Of a DNA stretch of 64,000 bases, positions 1 through 14,737 are shown piece by piece; position 1 is the stretch's first letter; each line of letters starts with the position of its first letter. The notes beneath the pieces were generated by a model. The model ran no database searches, was not told the DNA's origin, and saw only the letters and a program-made list of their open reading frames with translations. Source of the DNA: Gaeumannomyces sp. JS-464 (lineage: Eukaryota > Ascomycota > Sordariomycetes > Magnaporthales > Magnaporthaceae); the NCBI GenBank assembly GCA_002197995.1, contig NGZR01000004.1:992001-1056000 (forward strand), in the 5' to 3' direction. The position numbers were made by a program, and so were the translations under genes.

Positions 1-2772
1 AGTGCACCGCCGACAAGGTCACCACAGGCACCCACGACGTGCCTGTCGGCAAGGGCGGCATGTACGGCATGGTCTTCGACAACTTTTCCAAGCAGACGTC
101 CAAGAACGCGACCTTTGTCGTTCTCACACACCCCACGGGCACCGCCCCGCAGCCCTCACGCAACAACCTGGCCAACCTCGGCGGCGGCTCCAACGCCAAC
201 GCCAGCAACGCTAGCCTGGGCAAGACGGCGACGCATCAGAGCCCGCGCCTCGGGCGCCACGCCTCCGAGTCCTTGGACAGCCTGCACAGCCATCTGGCCC
301 CCGCTGCCGCTGCCCGTCCCGGCACTTCTGTGGGCGGCGCGTCGGCAAACTGCCACACGGGCATCCTGATGAAGCGCCGCCGCAAGAAGGGCCAGGGCTA
401 CGCCCGCCGCTTCTTTTCGCTCGACTACGCCACATGCACGCTGTCCTACTACCAGAACCGCAACACGTCGGCCCTGCGCGGCGCCATCCCTCTCAGCTTG
501 GCCGCCATCGCCGCCGACGAGCGCCGCAGGGAGATCAGCATCGACTCGGGCGCCGAAATCTGGCACCTGAAGGCCAGCAACAACAAGGACTTCGCTGATT
601 GGGCCGCCGCCCTCACCAAGGCCACCCGCGCCGCCAGGGGAGCCGAACCTCCCTCGGCCGGCCGTGACGGCACCTTCCCGCATGGCGCATCCGGCGCCGG
701 CCCTCACGACCAGTCGGTCCAGCGCCTCGCCCCTGCCAACAGTCCCGAGGAGGACAGGGAGTGGCAGCAGGTCGAGGCCCTGGTCAGCCGGGTTGTCGGG
801 ACCAGGGACGCCCTGAGGCGACTGGTCAAGGACATGTCGTCGCCGGCGCCCACGTCACCGAGGACGGCCGTCCCCCCACAGCAGCAGCATCTCGCACCTT
901 GGTCTGCTAGCACCCCTCCCGTTGCCGAGGAAGGCGATGGGTACTTCCAAGCCCCGGCGGTGGCGGCGGAGAGGAAGCCATTCTGGAAGCGCAAGTCGAC
1001 CGCCAACTTGGTTGCCCAGAGCTCGGCGGCCCAGTCCCCTGCATCGTCGCAGCAAGGGGCCTCGACGCCGAGCAGCGTCACCACCATTGCGGCGGGCAAC
1101 TCGTCCTCGGCCGGTGCCAGCGTTAGCGACAGGCGCAAGTCCAAGTCATATGACCTCAACCACGACCAAGGTAGCAACAGCGTATTGCAACAAAACTGCA
1201 AGGCCCTGCTCGGCGACCTGGACTCGGTCGTGGCCGAGTTCTCGCAACTGCTGTCCTCGAGCAAGCGCCGGCGCATACCGGTGCCGGCCTCGGCCGTGTC
1301 GCGCAATAGCATAGAGTCGACCTCGACGGCCGAGGAGTTTTTCGACGCGGCTGAGGGCGACGGGGATCGTACCGAGCTTCTCATGATTGACAACCAGAGC
1401 GATGAGTCCCCACACTCAGACGCTGACGAGGGGTCCACGCACGAAGAGGGCGACTATGACGGGTCCTCGGTGTCGTCTGTCGACGAGGGCGACGAGAAGG
1501 CCGACGACGGCGCCGGCAACAAGCTCTACCACCCGGCGAAGCCCAAGTCGCTGGCCCCGCTGCCTATCACAATAGCGGTCAAGCGGCGGATTACGGTGCC
1601 GGCAGCGACGATGCTGCCGCCGAGCCTGATCGCGTTTGTGCGCAAGAACGTGGGCAAGGATCTGAGCACCATCAGCATGCCCGTGTCGTCCAACGAGCCC
1701 ATCTCGTTGCTGCAGCGCATGGCGGAGCAGCTCGAGTACGCGCACCTGCTGGACGCGGCGGCGCGGCAGAAGCAGGCGCCCGACCGGCTGCTGTACGTGA
1801 CGGCCTTTGCCATCTCGCAGTTCAGCTCGGTGCGGGCCCGCGAGCGCGCGATCCGCAAGCCTTTCAACCCGCTCCTGGGCGAGACCTTCGAGCTGCTCCG
1901 CGCCGAGCCAGAGGTGCCGGGAGGCATGCGCCTGCTTGTCGAGAAGGTGTCGCACCGGCCCGTCCGCCTGGCCCTGCACGCCGACGGCGAGCGCTGGAGC
2001 CTCGCGCAGGCGCCCGCGCCGACGCAGAAGTTTTGGGGCAAGAGTATGGAGCTCACGACCGAGGGCAAGGTGCGCGTAACGCTGCGCCTGCCCCGACGGC
2101 TCCGAGGAGCGCTACAGCTGGGGCGTGGCCACGGTGTTCCTGCGCAACGTCGTCATGGGCGAGAAGTACGTCGAGCCCGTGGGTAGCATGGCGGTCCTGG
2201 ACGAGACGAGCGGGGCGCGCGCCGCCGTCGAGTTCCTCACAAAGGGCATGTTTGGCGGGCGCGGCGAGGACGTTCAGGTCGAGACGTGGGGCCCCGACGG
2301 CGTCCACGCGGGCCTGGCGCTCGCCGGAACCTGGACCGGCGGCCTCCGCCTCGTCGAGGGAGGCAAGTCGGCCGGCGGCGCCGAGCTCTGGTCCGCCGGC
2401 AAGCTCGTCGACAAGGCGGCCCAGACGTACGGCTTCACGACCTTTGCCGCCTCCCTCAACGAGGTCACGGAGCTGGAGAAGGGCAAGCTGCCCGCCACCG
2501 ACTCGCGCCTCCGCCCGGACCAGCGGCTTGCCGAGCAGGGGAAGCTGGACGACGCGGAGGAGGCCAAGGTCCGGCTCGAGGAGGCGCAGCGGACCCGCCG
2601 GAGGCAGCTCGAGGAGTGCGGCGAGCAGCACCGCCCGCGCTGGTTCACAAAGGTCGCCGACGGGCCCGACGGCGACGAGGTCTGGAAGATCAAGACGGGC
2701 AAGGACGGCTACTGGGAGGAGAGGGGCAAGGGATCCTGGACCGGCGTCGAAGACATCTTTGAGGAGCCGTGA
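1..2772 (+). CDS. Oxysterol-binding protein, Osh3 type (5' partial, one frame break)
   Basis: Lipid-transfer protein of ER-plasma membrane contacts. The reading frame is open from base 3, so the true start lies upstream. In order I see: the end of a GOLD-like domain (about 3-150), a PH domain (about 351-640, HTGILMKRRRKKG to FADWAAALTKA), a Ser/acidic linker with a textbook FFAT motif EFFDAAE (1335-1355) that would bind VAP/Scs2 at the ER, and the C-terminal ORD lipid-binding domain (about 1600-2700, including KPFNPLLGETFELLR). GOLD-PH-FFAT-ORD is the Osh3 order. The family fingerprint EQVSHHPP reads EKVSHRPV here. The frame breaks at the CCCC run 2091-2094: one C fewer joins the two halves of the ORD, and the second half then runs to TGA at 2770-2772. 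Function is inferred from domain order; the break is probably a sequence error. Confidence 0.9.
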
Positions 2773-3240
2773 GTTTTCGCGTGTTTTAGATAGCCAGAAA
2801 TTTTTTTTTGTGTCTTTGAGGCCTATTTTTTCGATCCGACACATTCGCATCGCGCTCCATTTATCTTTTATCTTTTCGTCTATGATACCATTTTACTCCA
2901 TAATGCTTCGCAAAGACTTGAATGTGGTCAATAGATGGGCAGATGCGCACCTAGATATCAGATATGTCGAAAAACGTTTCTGGATGGTACCTGCCAGACT
3001 CAACACCATGCATTACTCATGCTAGCATCGCATCCCCTTCGATTGCACGTCCTCACATGAAATACATATTCATAAATGGTCACCACGCGCTCGAATGGCC
3101 TGATTCTCATAAACTGAACAATACGTCATGAGATGTTGTATTACTGGATACTGGAAGATGATACATGACGTTCATTGCTGGTGGCGGATATCACGTCAAC
3201 CAAGCTGATAGACAACATGACGTTGAGAAACCACAGAGAA
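2773..3240. other. Convergent intergenic region (OSBP / TMEM19-like)
   Basis: Shared 3' flank of two converging genes. It is visibly more AT-rich than the exons, with short T and A runs. No ORF or RNA gene is supported. Confidence 0.6.
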
Positions 3241-4542
3241 TCAGGGGACCAAGATGTCCTCCATGCGCAGTCCCCAGTACCAGGCAGCAATGGCCATTGC
3301 GCCAGTGCTCATGGTGAAGGCGGTGAGGAAGTTGACCTCATTGTTGTCAAGCAGGTCCAAGCCGCTCTCGACGACCCTGCTGGGCTTGTCGTCGCCGAAG
3401 CTGCTCCTGCGGTGCCTGTCCCTTGCGTCATACTTGTTGCGCGATGAGACGGGGTGCTTTTCATCGACACCCTCGGCCAGGGCCGACCCGGAGGCAGCCG
3501 GCGCAGTGGCCTCGACGGCGTCGCCGGCCTCCCCGCCGAGCAGGGCGGCCTTGACCTCGCGCGGGCGTCGGTGTGCTTCTGGGCGGGGGCCGTGCCCCCG
3601 CGGCGATGGGCGACGACACGAGCACGCGGACGCCGCCCTCGCCCTCGACGATCTTGCCGGTGCGGGCGTCGCGCACGGAGCGCTGGAAGAGCGCGCCCAG
3701 GACCGAGTCGAGCACGCTGCCGAGGGCGCCCCACAGCACGAGCGCGACCATGACGGCGGCGCGCTGCTCGGGCCTCCAGGGGCTGGCGGCGCCGCTGGAC
3801 AGGAGGCCGTCGTGCTCGGGCTGGCAGAGCGGGGTGAACAGGACGGCGGCGGCGACCACGATGGTGCTGCCCAGCAGGCCGGCGGCCAGGCCGAGGGCCG
3901 TGACGCCGCCGTTGGTGCCGCGCGGGACCTTGCGCAGGGTGGGCGAGGTGATGAGGCGCGGGCTCGAGGTGGCGAGGATGCCGAGCTCCGACGAGAAGGT
4001 GTCGGCGGCCATGGTGGCGTAGTTTGCAATGATGCCGATGGGCAGCAGGTCGCCGGCCCAGGCCAGGCACAGGCTGCCCTGCGGGGCCGGGCTGGTGCTG
4101 CCCGTGAGGAGCAGCTCGCGGCGATTGTGGAGCTGGTAGGCGTGCGCGAGCGAGAGGACGGACGCGACGACCGAGTTTGCGAGCACTGCATGCCGCGACG
4201 GGGGTTGTGCGTGTGTGCTGTCAGCAGTGCTAAACTGCTAGCTTTGGGTGTCGGCAGCTACTAGACGCTACGCACCTTGAACGTGTGTCCTGGGCCCCTC
4301 GCCGCCCGAGGTGCCCTGCGAGGCGACCGTCAGGGAGGCCTTGACATCCTTCTTGATCTTTGTCACCTCGTGCCGGCCAGGAAGAAGACGACGAGCAGGG
4401 CAAAGGGCAGGTTCCAGGGGTGGACGGCGTGGGCGACGGCAGACAGGGCGGCGGCAACGATGCCGGCCGGGGTGAGGCTCTTGTGCGAGTACGCCCGGTA
4501 TACTAGGGCCAGGGTGGCCGGGACGGCGATTATGGGTTTCAT
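3241..4542 (-). CDS. TMEM19 / DUF92 family integral membrane protein (two frame breaks)
   Basis: Two exons on the minus strand: 4542-4276 and 4185-3241, with a GTGCGT donor and a CAG acceptor; the product is about 403 aa. Exon 1 starts MKPIIAVPATLAL and is strongly hydrophobic. The conserved block SSGGEGPRTHVQ-VLANSVVAS spans the splice site, and AADTFSSELGILA follows, both hallmarks of the DUF92 (PF01940) family. Several membrane spans are evident, including the last, near MSTGAMAIAAWYWGL. The molecular role of the family is poorly known. Two single-base breaks must be assumed: a missing base near 4366 (exon 1, just after FFLAGT) and one extra base in the G5/C5 runs at 3585-3599. With these corrected the frame is continuous to TGA at 3243-3241. 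It shares a divergent promoter with SNF1. Confidence 0.82.
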
Positions 4543-5681
4543 AGCGTGCGGGCCGGGCGGGTTGTTGGGGCGGATGGAGGCGGTGGACGGTGCTCAGAGG
4601 GGGGCATCCATGGAAACGCACTTGGGAAATTGAAGCCTTGCAGAGCGTGCACAAACGTCGAGCGAGAAATGGAGCTCGTGCTGGCTTGTGATTGACTGAG
4701 GTCAGCTGCTGATGACGTTGACGGCAGGCTGCTGCTGATGCAGTCTGGTCTGCTGGTTCCAGTTTAGGATAGCTCCATGCGGAAGCTGACTGGATCAACA
4801 TGGGAGGTGCCGCAACCATAAGCGTGCCACTGGTCAACAGCAGGCAGGCGCCAACCAGACTGCACAGCATCACCAACCTGGCCGCCGAGGTCGGCCACAT
4901 GCAAATCACATCCCTAACAACGCTTTGGTCGAGTTCAACAGGTCAGCAACTGCACGCACATTCTCATCTTGCTTCCACGGCTCTGGCACGGGGCACGGTG
5001 TTCATCGTGCCACGCCGAGTGAAATCATGGCCGTCTAATCTCTTTTTTTCTGAGATGAGTGGTGAGTTGCAAGTGGTGCTAAGCTCTCACTCCAACTCAA
5101 ACCATTGATCTTGCTTGGCCTGCAGGACTCTGCTATTTCCCTTGATGCTTGTTGAACACCGACGGGCACGCGACAGGGATGGATTGCTTTCATCCTTCGC
5201 GGCGTAGCGTTGGGCCAATTGCACGGCGTTGCTTGAGACGGTTGGGAGGGTGGGGCGCTGGTCAGGCTCACCGCTTGCGCTGAAGCTGTGCGCTGTGCGC
5301 GTGCTGTGCAAACGCTGGTGGGTTGGCGGGCAGGGGCCCTTGCAGTGGAAAGCCGGAAAGCAAGCCGAAACAGGACGTGACTGCATGGGTGGATGGAACA
5401 CTGGGCCAAGCACCTGGTCCGTCCAAGCTGCGCCCACCTAAAAATCGACACTATCAAACTTGTCGGTAGCGCGCCAGCATTTCAAGGTCCAGGCTCAACG
5501 TTGAACCCCGCGCGCTCCACCCCACACACATCCCCGACGGGCCCGACTGACCTGACTTGAGAGACTAGGAGAGCCGGCCTGCCTGAACCTACCGTTGATT
5601 GAGCCATCAGCCGGCCAGCCACCAGCCCGCCGTTATTCTTTTTCTTTTTACTACCAAGGTCCCGTGCCGCCTGTTCCAGCC
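4543..5681. promoter_or_regulatory. Divergent intergenic region between TMEM19-like and SNF1
   Basis: About 1.1 kb between two divergently transcribed genes, so it must hold both promoters and 5' UTRs. I see scattered short ORFs in all frames but none with protein-like composition, and no clear TATA box. Confidence 0.5.
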
Positions 5682-8323
<2,642 letters not shown>

Positions 8324-8813
8324 GTTTTGATCTTTTCGTGGCATCGGGCCGCTCCCTTCCCCAGGACACCCTTTTACCCCTGTTTCTGCGAGGTCCCCCC
8401 AAGCTCCGATATCATCCCCCGATTATCTTCGCCTCAGTGACGGCAATGTCAGTCTCAGGTTGCTCAGCACTATTGTCGGGCATCCTCGCCTCCCCTTGAT
8501 TTGTCTTTTTTATCTCCCATTTCGTTTCTTGCTTCCCCTCGGATTCGTCGACAATTTACCAAGCGCCCCTAGAACTGCGATACGACATCATTCTCCCCCT
8601 CGTCGGCTATTTTTCTTTTTTTGGTATAGCCTTAAGCTGTCGCTCGGCTTTGTTCCCAGCCCATGTTGCCGTCTTGAGGAGGAAGGTTAACTGCCGGCCT
8701 GGCCCCTCAGCTTTCCTCAACACTTGAAACAAAATGTTGAAGACAAGACTTCAAACAAAGGCCGGAAAGGATTTTAATGGGAAAAAGGAACATTGAAAGA
8801 GGAAAAAGAAACG

Positions 8814-8847
<34 letters not shown>

Positions 8848-9775
8848 GCGCAATTTGAGAGTGGCGCGGTGTAACAATAACGCGCCGGCATTCTTAGAAG
8901 GATGGGCATGGACCCTTGATAACACGGATGGCATGGATGGGATCAAAGATGGTGGCAGGCGTTTCTAGGCGAATAGGGCACTCTCTTGGCGAGAGGGAGC
9001 GCCCTGCTCTTTTATGGCTTTTATTCAGCTATACCCCCGAGCCCAAGCTCAAATGGGCCATTGCTTGCTCAGTGGTGGATTTCCCGGCGTGATATCAGAT
9101 CTGCGGTTGGAACAAGGCTTCGTTGCTTTGTCTCTGCTTGTTGTTAGGCTCGTTTCAATGACACTACTGCACGCTCAGATGCTGGCTGTCTGGAGAAGAT
9201 TGAAAAATGGTCAGACAGACTGCCGGCGCCGGGCAACGCGTCCACCGCGGCGATGGCACATTGGCTAAATTGCTGCCTCAGTATGATATATTGATGCCCA
9301 TGCGCGCAGGTAGGAGGCACGATTAGCGCCGTTGCCATAGGTTGTGGAACCAATTTGATTCCGTCTAGTGAGGGGAAACAGCCCCTGGACGCCATGGCCG
9401 CGGGAATGGCCTCTGCCTGCCGCTGCAATTGTCCGTGCAACCGCCATTGACCATCAAATCCCAACCCCATCTATCATTTGGGCCCCGGCAGATCCAGGTC
9501 ACAAAGCCGACGCTAGATGTGCATGGCATGGCCGTAGGTGACGTCTCGGGCTTGCGCAAGGCGGGTTCGGCTATCAGCATCACCTCGCACCGGCAGCCGT
9601 CCTGGGCTCCCTGTCTCGGTCCCTGACTCTCGCCAGGTTTAGCTACCTCTGAAAGCTGCTCTGAGCTCTTTGAGGGCTAGCTGCCCTTGGCTCTTCTTCA
9701 GTCTACCTACTTATTTGAATATTTTTTTTCACCTCTGTACCTGATATTCACCTGGAACCTGGTTTGTGTCAAAAC
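8324..9775. other. Intergenic region between SNF1 and the PNGase A-like gene
   Basis: SNF1 3' flank and the promoter side of the next gene. The first half is pyrimidine-rich and contains the A31 run listed separately. No supportable coding or RNA gene is visible. Confidence 0.5.
8814..8844. repeat. Poly(A) run, 31 nt
   Basis: Uninterrupted A31 in the SNF1 3' flank, preceded by purine-rich sequence. It may be a nucleosome-excluding tract. Its exact length is unreliable, given the indel noise elsewhere in the window. Confidence 0.85.
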
Positions 9776-12447
9776 ATGGGGGCGCCTTCGGAGATGCCGT
9801 CGGAAGCTATAACCAACCCCAAGGGGCGGTCGACGCCCGTCTCAAGCAACGGCTCCCAGAATGACACCCATGCGTGCCCGTGGCGCCACCGCCGACGTCG
9901 CCCTCTGGTCCCCCTCCTCCTGGTCCTAGCAGCCATTGGCCTTTTCACACTGCGGCTCCCAGCCGTCGGTGCCGGGCCCGGTGGTTACCTCGAGGGCTGG
10001 GCGGCGGTCGTGGCCCACAACGTCGTCGTCATCGCCGGCCAAGCTCGATGACGACGTTGGGCGAGACGGCGTCGCTGGGCGGCTGCGCATTGCCGTGCTG
10101 GGGCGGCAGTTCAACCCGTTCCCATTCCCGTTCCCGCCGGCGCGCCGCCGCGGCGTCGTCGAGTGCCTGCAGGTTGAGCATCCTGTCCTGATGCCAAGGT
10201 CGGTAACGACGGGGACTCGGCCGGCCGGGATCCGACGGCCTCGCGGGGCTGCAGCGTGGTGCTGATGGACCATGTATTTGCACGCAGCTACGGTCAACCC
10301 TTTGTTGGTATGTCCCCTTTTTGTTTCTGCTTCCTATTCATATGCGAGATAAGACGTGTTCAGGCAATGGTAACCTTTCCCCTGTTTTGTCCACGGCAGG
10401 CAACTACTCGCCGCCCGCTTGCGATTTCAACAGAGTCGCCATGAACTTCACGTGAGATCTACCCTCTACTGGTTTCTTCTGGGAATAGAAATGGAGCTGC
10501 AAGATAGGTCCTAAATCCCACGGCCTAGCAAGCACTTATCTAACCCTTCATCTCATTTCCTAGCGTCGTGTCAGAAGGTAGGCAGTTCGACAGACTGGCC
10601 ATCATGTACCTCAACGACACCGAGGTCTGGCGCACGTCAACAGCCGAGCCTGTGGCTCCCCCGGGAATCCGCTGGGAGCACCATAAGGACATGACGCCGT
10701 ACCTGTCCTTCTGGAAGACGCCCCAGACCGTCATCTTCGATCTCGGGAACCTGATAGATGACACCTACAACGGCACCTTTAACGCCACCCTGACGGCTAC
10801 ATTTTTCAGGAGCGACGCAAGGACGGCGGCGGCGGCCCCCGCGGACCTCATCATCCCCATCACGGGCCGCAACGGCGGCCGGGCCGTCAACCCGGTCAGC
10901 GTCTTCGTCGTGCCCGAGCAGGACGCCCGGGCCACGGTCGCGGCCTTCCCGCGCAACGCCAACCGCGCCGTGTTGTCCGTCTCGGCCTGCGGCCAGGCGG
11001 CCGAGGAGTTTTGGTGGTCCAACTCTCCTCGAGAGCGACGTCGCGTCCTTTAACGACACGGCGGGCATGGCCTACGGGTACAGCCCCTTCCGTGAGGTTC
11101 AGGCCCTTATCGACGGAAACCTCGCGGGTGTCACCTGGCCGTTCCCCGTCATCTTTACGGGCGGCGTCGTGCCCAGCCTCCACCGGCCCGTCGTGGGCCT
11201 GCAGGCTTTTGACATGCGCGAGCACGAGATCGACATCACGCCGTGGCTTCCGCTGCTCTGCGACGGGAAGCCTCACTCCATCTCGTTTGTTGTATCAGGC
11301 TTGCAAGATGACGGAGGGACGAAGGCAAGCCTGACAAGTAAAGTGAACTCGAACGTAAGTCGGACCCCGTTTTTCACTTATAGGACGAGCCTACACTGCG
11401 GCATCGTATAACTAACCCATGCTAATCGTGCAAATGATATCAAACAGTGGCCAATAACCGGAAAGATATTTGTGTGGCTTGATGAGCCAGGCTCCGTGAC
11501 GACAGGCACCACTCCTGAAGTCCGGGGGCTGGATCCTACCATTACCATTTCGCACCGCCTGTTCCAGGATATCCGGGGAGCGAATCAAAGCCTCACGTTC
11601 TCTGTAAACGTGCAGCGCGACTTCGCGGTAACATCGACGGTGGTGACAAAGCGCTCGACCACAACAAGCACCTGGCGGCAAAGGCTGTCCTTTGTCACGC
11701 AAAGCAACGCGACGGAATACGGCCAGACCCAACTTGTTGACTTCAACGTCACGGGCTCGGACACGGCCTTGTCCAACAAGACGCCCATGTACGGCCACGA
11801 CTACCACTACCCGCTCGGCATGCAGACGGCGACGGACAGCGCGGGCGCCCTCACGCTCAGCGCGCGCCTCGACCAGGGCCTCGTGCTGCAGACGTCGGGC
11901 GCCGCGGTGTATCCTGACGGGCTCGAGGCCTTCAGCACGGCGGCCCACGGCGTCTACGCGGCGAGCGTCCTGTCAACGTCGCGCCGGGGCGTCGCCACGT
12001 TCCGCCAGTCGGCCGACAAGCGCTCCACGTCGGGCTCGGGCCGCACGGCGCAGGCGTTTGCGTTTGGCGGCAACTTCCAGCGCTACCCAGACCTCACCTC
12101 GCCAGGCAGCGGGGTCGGCTCCCATGGGACTGTACTTTAGGAACATCAGCACCGATGGTAACGAAATCGTCCGCGACAGGGTGTCCGTCTCAGACTCCGC
12201 CCTTGGAGACGTTGTGGCTCGTGTCGACGGCGCGTCTGCCGCCGGTGGCGAGGGCAGCGGTGAGGACGAGGACGGCGCGTTCAGACCTGCGGGCGAGCAG
12301 TTTGTCATGACGCCGCCGGCTGCCGCTGGTGGGGACAAGGAGCAGCCCGATGATGCTGCCGCCGTGTCTGGGGACAGGACCCAAGACCGGGTTTCTGGCG
12401 AGTTCGCCATTGCCAGGTTTGGGCCGTTCATCGATAGAGGGGCCTGA
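9776..12447 (+). CDS. PNGase A-like peptide N-glycanase family protein (several frame breaks)
   Basis: Member of the peptide-N4-(N-acetyl-beta-glucosaminyl)asparagine amidase A family (PF12222), predicted to remove N-glycans in the secretory or extracellular space. The start MGAPSEMPSEAITN is followed by a basic stretch and one membrane anchor (PLVPLLLVLAAIGLFTL), so the topology is type II. The conserved core runs through GVVECLQVEHPVL, ARSYGQPFVGNYSPPACDFNRV, GRQFDRLAIMYLNDTEVWRTSTAEP and EEFWWSN to AYGYSPFREVQALIDG and TPWLPLLCDGKPHS. Introns are 10308-10399, 10452-10563 and 11356-11447. Breaks lie at about 10020-10045, 10195, 11023-11029 and 12118-12130. If the last is ignored, translation stops at 12140; otherwise a Gly/Ala/acidic tail continues to 12447. 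Many N-x-S/T sequons fit a secreted domain. Confidence 0.82.
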
Positions 12448-12749
12448 GATAAATGCTGTGAGAGAGAACTGGGACAGCACTCTTCTTCGATAAACCTGTG
12501 GTTTCTGGTTCACATGGTTTTCCGACTCACCCGGGCTCTTGGTTTTAATAGCAGGCTACCCAGGTATGGCCGGAGGTGGGTTCCACAAACTTTTCCTTCT
12601 TTGTAACTTTACAAGCGTATATTAAAATCATTACTTCCTAACATCAACCAGTTAACATTGTGGCTCGATAAACGTTTATATTCCTTATTTGCTTGTGGGC
12701 ATGAACGCCCCATTCTACAGATCCAAGCCTCGCCCACATATATTTGCAT
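12448..12749. other. Short convergent spacer
   Basis: 302 nt between the stop codons of two converging genes. It is AT-richer than the exons; nothing else is seen. Confidence 0.6.
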
Positions 12750-14737
12750 TCACCTTTTCTCATATTCATCAACTAACTCATCGTACGCCTGCTGCACCTT
12801 GCGCAAACTGTCGTGGACGGCCAGCTCAGGCGGCGCGCCGTCGTAGCAATCCCCGTATCCGCACCACTTGGTCATGAGCTTGTTGATGATGGTCCGCAGC
12901 ACCAGCGGGTTGCCGCCCTCTTCGATGGTTGCGACATCGGGCCACTCGTCCGCCACGGTCTCGAGCCGCCCGGGCAGGTCGATGCGGAAGGCAGCGGGCA
13001 TGTGGCTCATGGGCGTGTCGTCGGCGTCGTAGTGCTCGCCGCCCGGCGCTGCCGCCGCTGGCGTCTCAACCGGCGTCGCCGCTGCCGTCGACGCTGCTGC
13101 TGCTGCTCCCGCCGTCTCGCCACCCGTCGTCATCATCATGTCGTGGACCACCCACTTGGCGCATAGCGGCGCTAGCGTCAAGCCGCGGCCGGTGTAGGCG
13201 GCGCAGAGGAACAGGCCCTCGCCGCCGCCGTGCGACTCGGGCACGAGGCCGATCCAGGGCATGCGGTCGCGCGAGTAGCCCATGATGCCCGTCCAGTCGA
13301 GCGCGGCCGCGCCGTCGCCAAACTCTGCCGCCGCGCCCTCCCCGCCGTTGGCGTCGACGACCTGCTGCAGTAGCGCCTGCAGCGCGTCCACGACGTCCGT
13401 GTCGGCCGCGTCGTCGCGCCACTCGCCCACGCCCAGGCCCGGCGCCAGGTGGCGCGCCCCGTCGGCAAGGAGCTCGCCGCCGCGCGGCCGCTGCGTGACG
13501 TACTCCTCGTGCATGCCATCGCCGGCCACGACGTTGTACGCGCACCGCCGCAGGTCGACGCGGCGGGAGCCGGCGGCCGCGGCCGTGCCGGGCTTGGGCA
13601 CCAGCGCCCGGGCCTGGGCCCTGACGGGCGCGATCAGGTCCGCAAACGCCGGCAGCAGCGCCGACGTGTACCCGTTGGTGGCCAGCAGGACCTTGGCCGC
13701 CCGGACCTCGCCACGGGGCGTCGTCAGTGTCCACCCGCCGCCGCCGCCGCCGGGGGCCAGCGCCGTCACGGGGTGTTTGTGTGCAGGGCGAACTCGTCCG
13801 TCTCGAACTGGTCCAGTAGGCGCTCCAGCAGCCACGTAACCAGTTTGTAAGGGTCCAGCGTCGCCGCGTTGGGCAGCGTGATGCAGCCGTCGGCCGCGCC
13901 GACGCCCACGCGCCGGAGCCGCTCCCTGATGGCCTCCACCAGCCTCTTCTCCGCCCCTTCTTCCTCCTCCCTGCCTGGGCTGCCGCCGCCGCTGTCCCCG
14001 TTCACCTCGGCGGCGGCGGCCTTGAGCCGTGTGAGCCCGAGCAGCCCGCTCAAGGCCGGGAAGCGCTCCCCGATCTCGACGATCATGGCCTCGCCGAAGC
14101 TGGTCAGGGGCTCGTTGCTGACGTACAGGCACGTGCTGTCGACCCAGTCGCACGGGACGCCCGCCACGCGCACAATGTCCCGCACGACCCGGAAGTTCTC
14201 GGCCCCAAACGCCGCCCCCTCCATGATGTTGGCGAACAGCCTCGGCTCGATGATGCCGATACTCTAGATGGTAACGAAGACGGAACGGCGCAAACCCCCC
14301 AGTGGTGGGAGAGTAACGGATGGATGGATATATGTATAAGCAAGCGTTTGTTTGTAAGAAGCTCGTCACCACGACACGCTTGAAAAATCCCGCCCCCTCC
14401 GCTTCGCCTGCTCTTCATCACTCACCCGTCCCGAGGCGCCCCAGCAAGCCTCCCTGGCCTCGAGCATGACGACGCTCTGGCCCTTTGCCGCGCCGGCCTT
14501 GAGGAAATGCGCCGCGAACGCGCCCGTGATGCCGCTGCCGACAATGACCACGTCGGCGCTGCCGGGCAGCTCGGCCGTGCTCCGGTGGCCGAGCAGCCGC
14601 TCCGACGGCTCCTGCAGCCAGGGCGACAGTGTCGCGTTCGGGCACGGCAGGCCGGCGCACGTGGCGGGCGGTTCGTGTTCGCCATCGTGGGATCCGTTCG
14701 CGACGGCGGCCGAGTGCTCCGGTGTCGTTGCCGCCAT
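12750..14737 (-). CDS. FAD-dependent oxidoreductase, DAO family (one frame break)
   Basis: Amine or amino-acid oxidase-like flavoprotein (PF01266). Exon 1 (14737-14426) starts MAATTPEHSAAV and carries the Rossmann dinucleotide motif VVIVGSGITGAFAAHFL, then LEAREACWGASGR. After an intron with a GTGAGT donor, exon 2 begins at about 14263 with SIGIIEPRLFANIM. The C-terminal FAD-binding part is clear: KVLLATNGYTSALLP, LDWTGIMGYSRDRMPWIGLVP and LFLCAAYTGRGLTLAPL. The frame breaks at the G4 run 13770-13773 (C4 on the coding strand): one more C joins HTNTP to VTALAP. The NGGH motif that usually follows ASGR in relatives is absent. Substrate cannot be told from sequence. Poly-Gly/Ala insertions are present in both halves. 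Confidence 0.82.

Noticed and set aside
2085..2100. Programmed ribosomal frameshifting as explanation of the breaks
   Set aside because: No slippery heptamer or downstream structure is shared, breaks occur in both directions and at unrelated places in many genes.
13774..14372. First half of the 540-aa minus-strand reading through the DAO gene
   Set aside because: Upstream of the frame break it is the wrong frame (Arg/Gly-rich nonsense); the correct frame gives ENFRVVRDIVRVAGVPCDWV.
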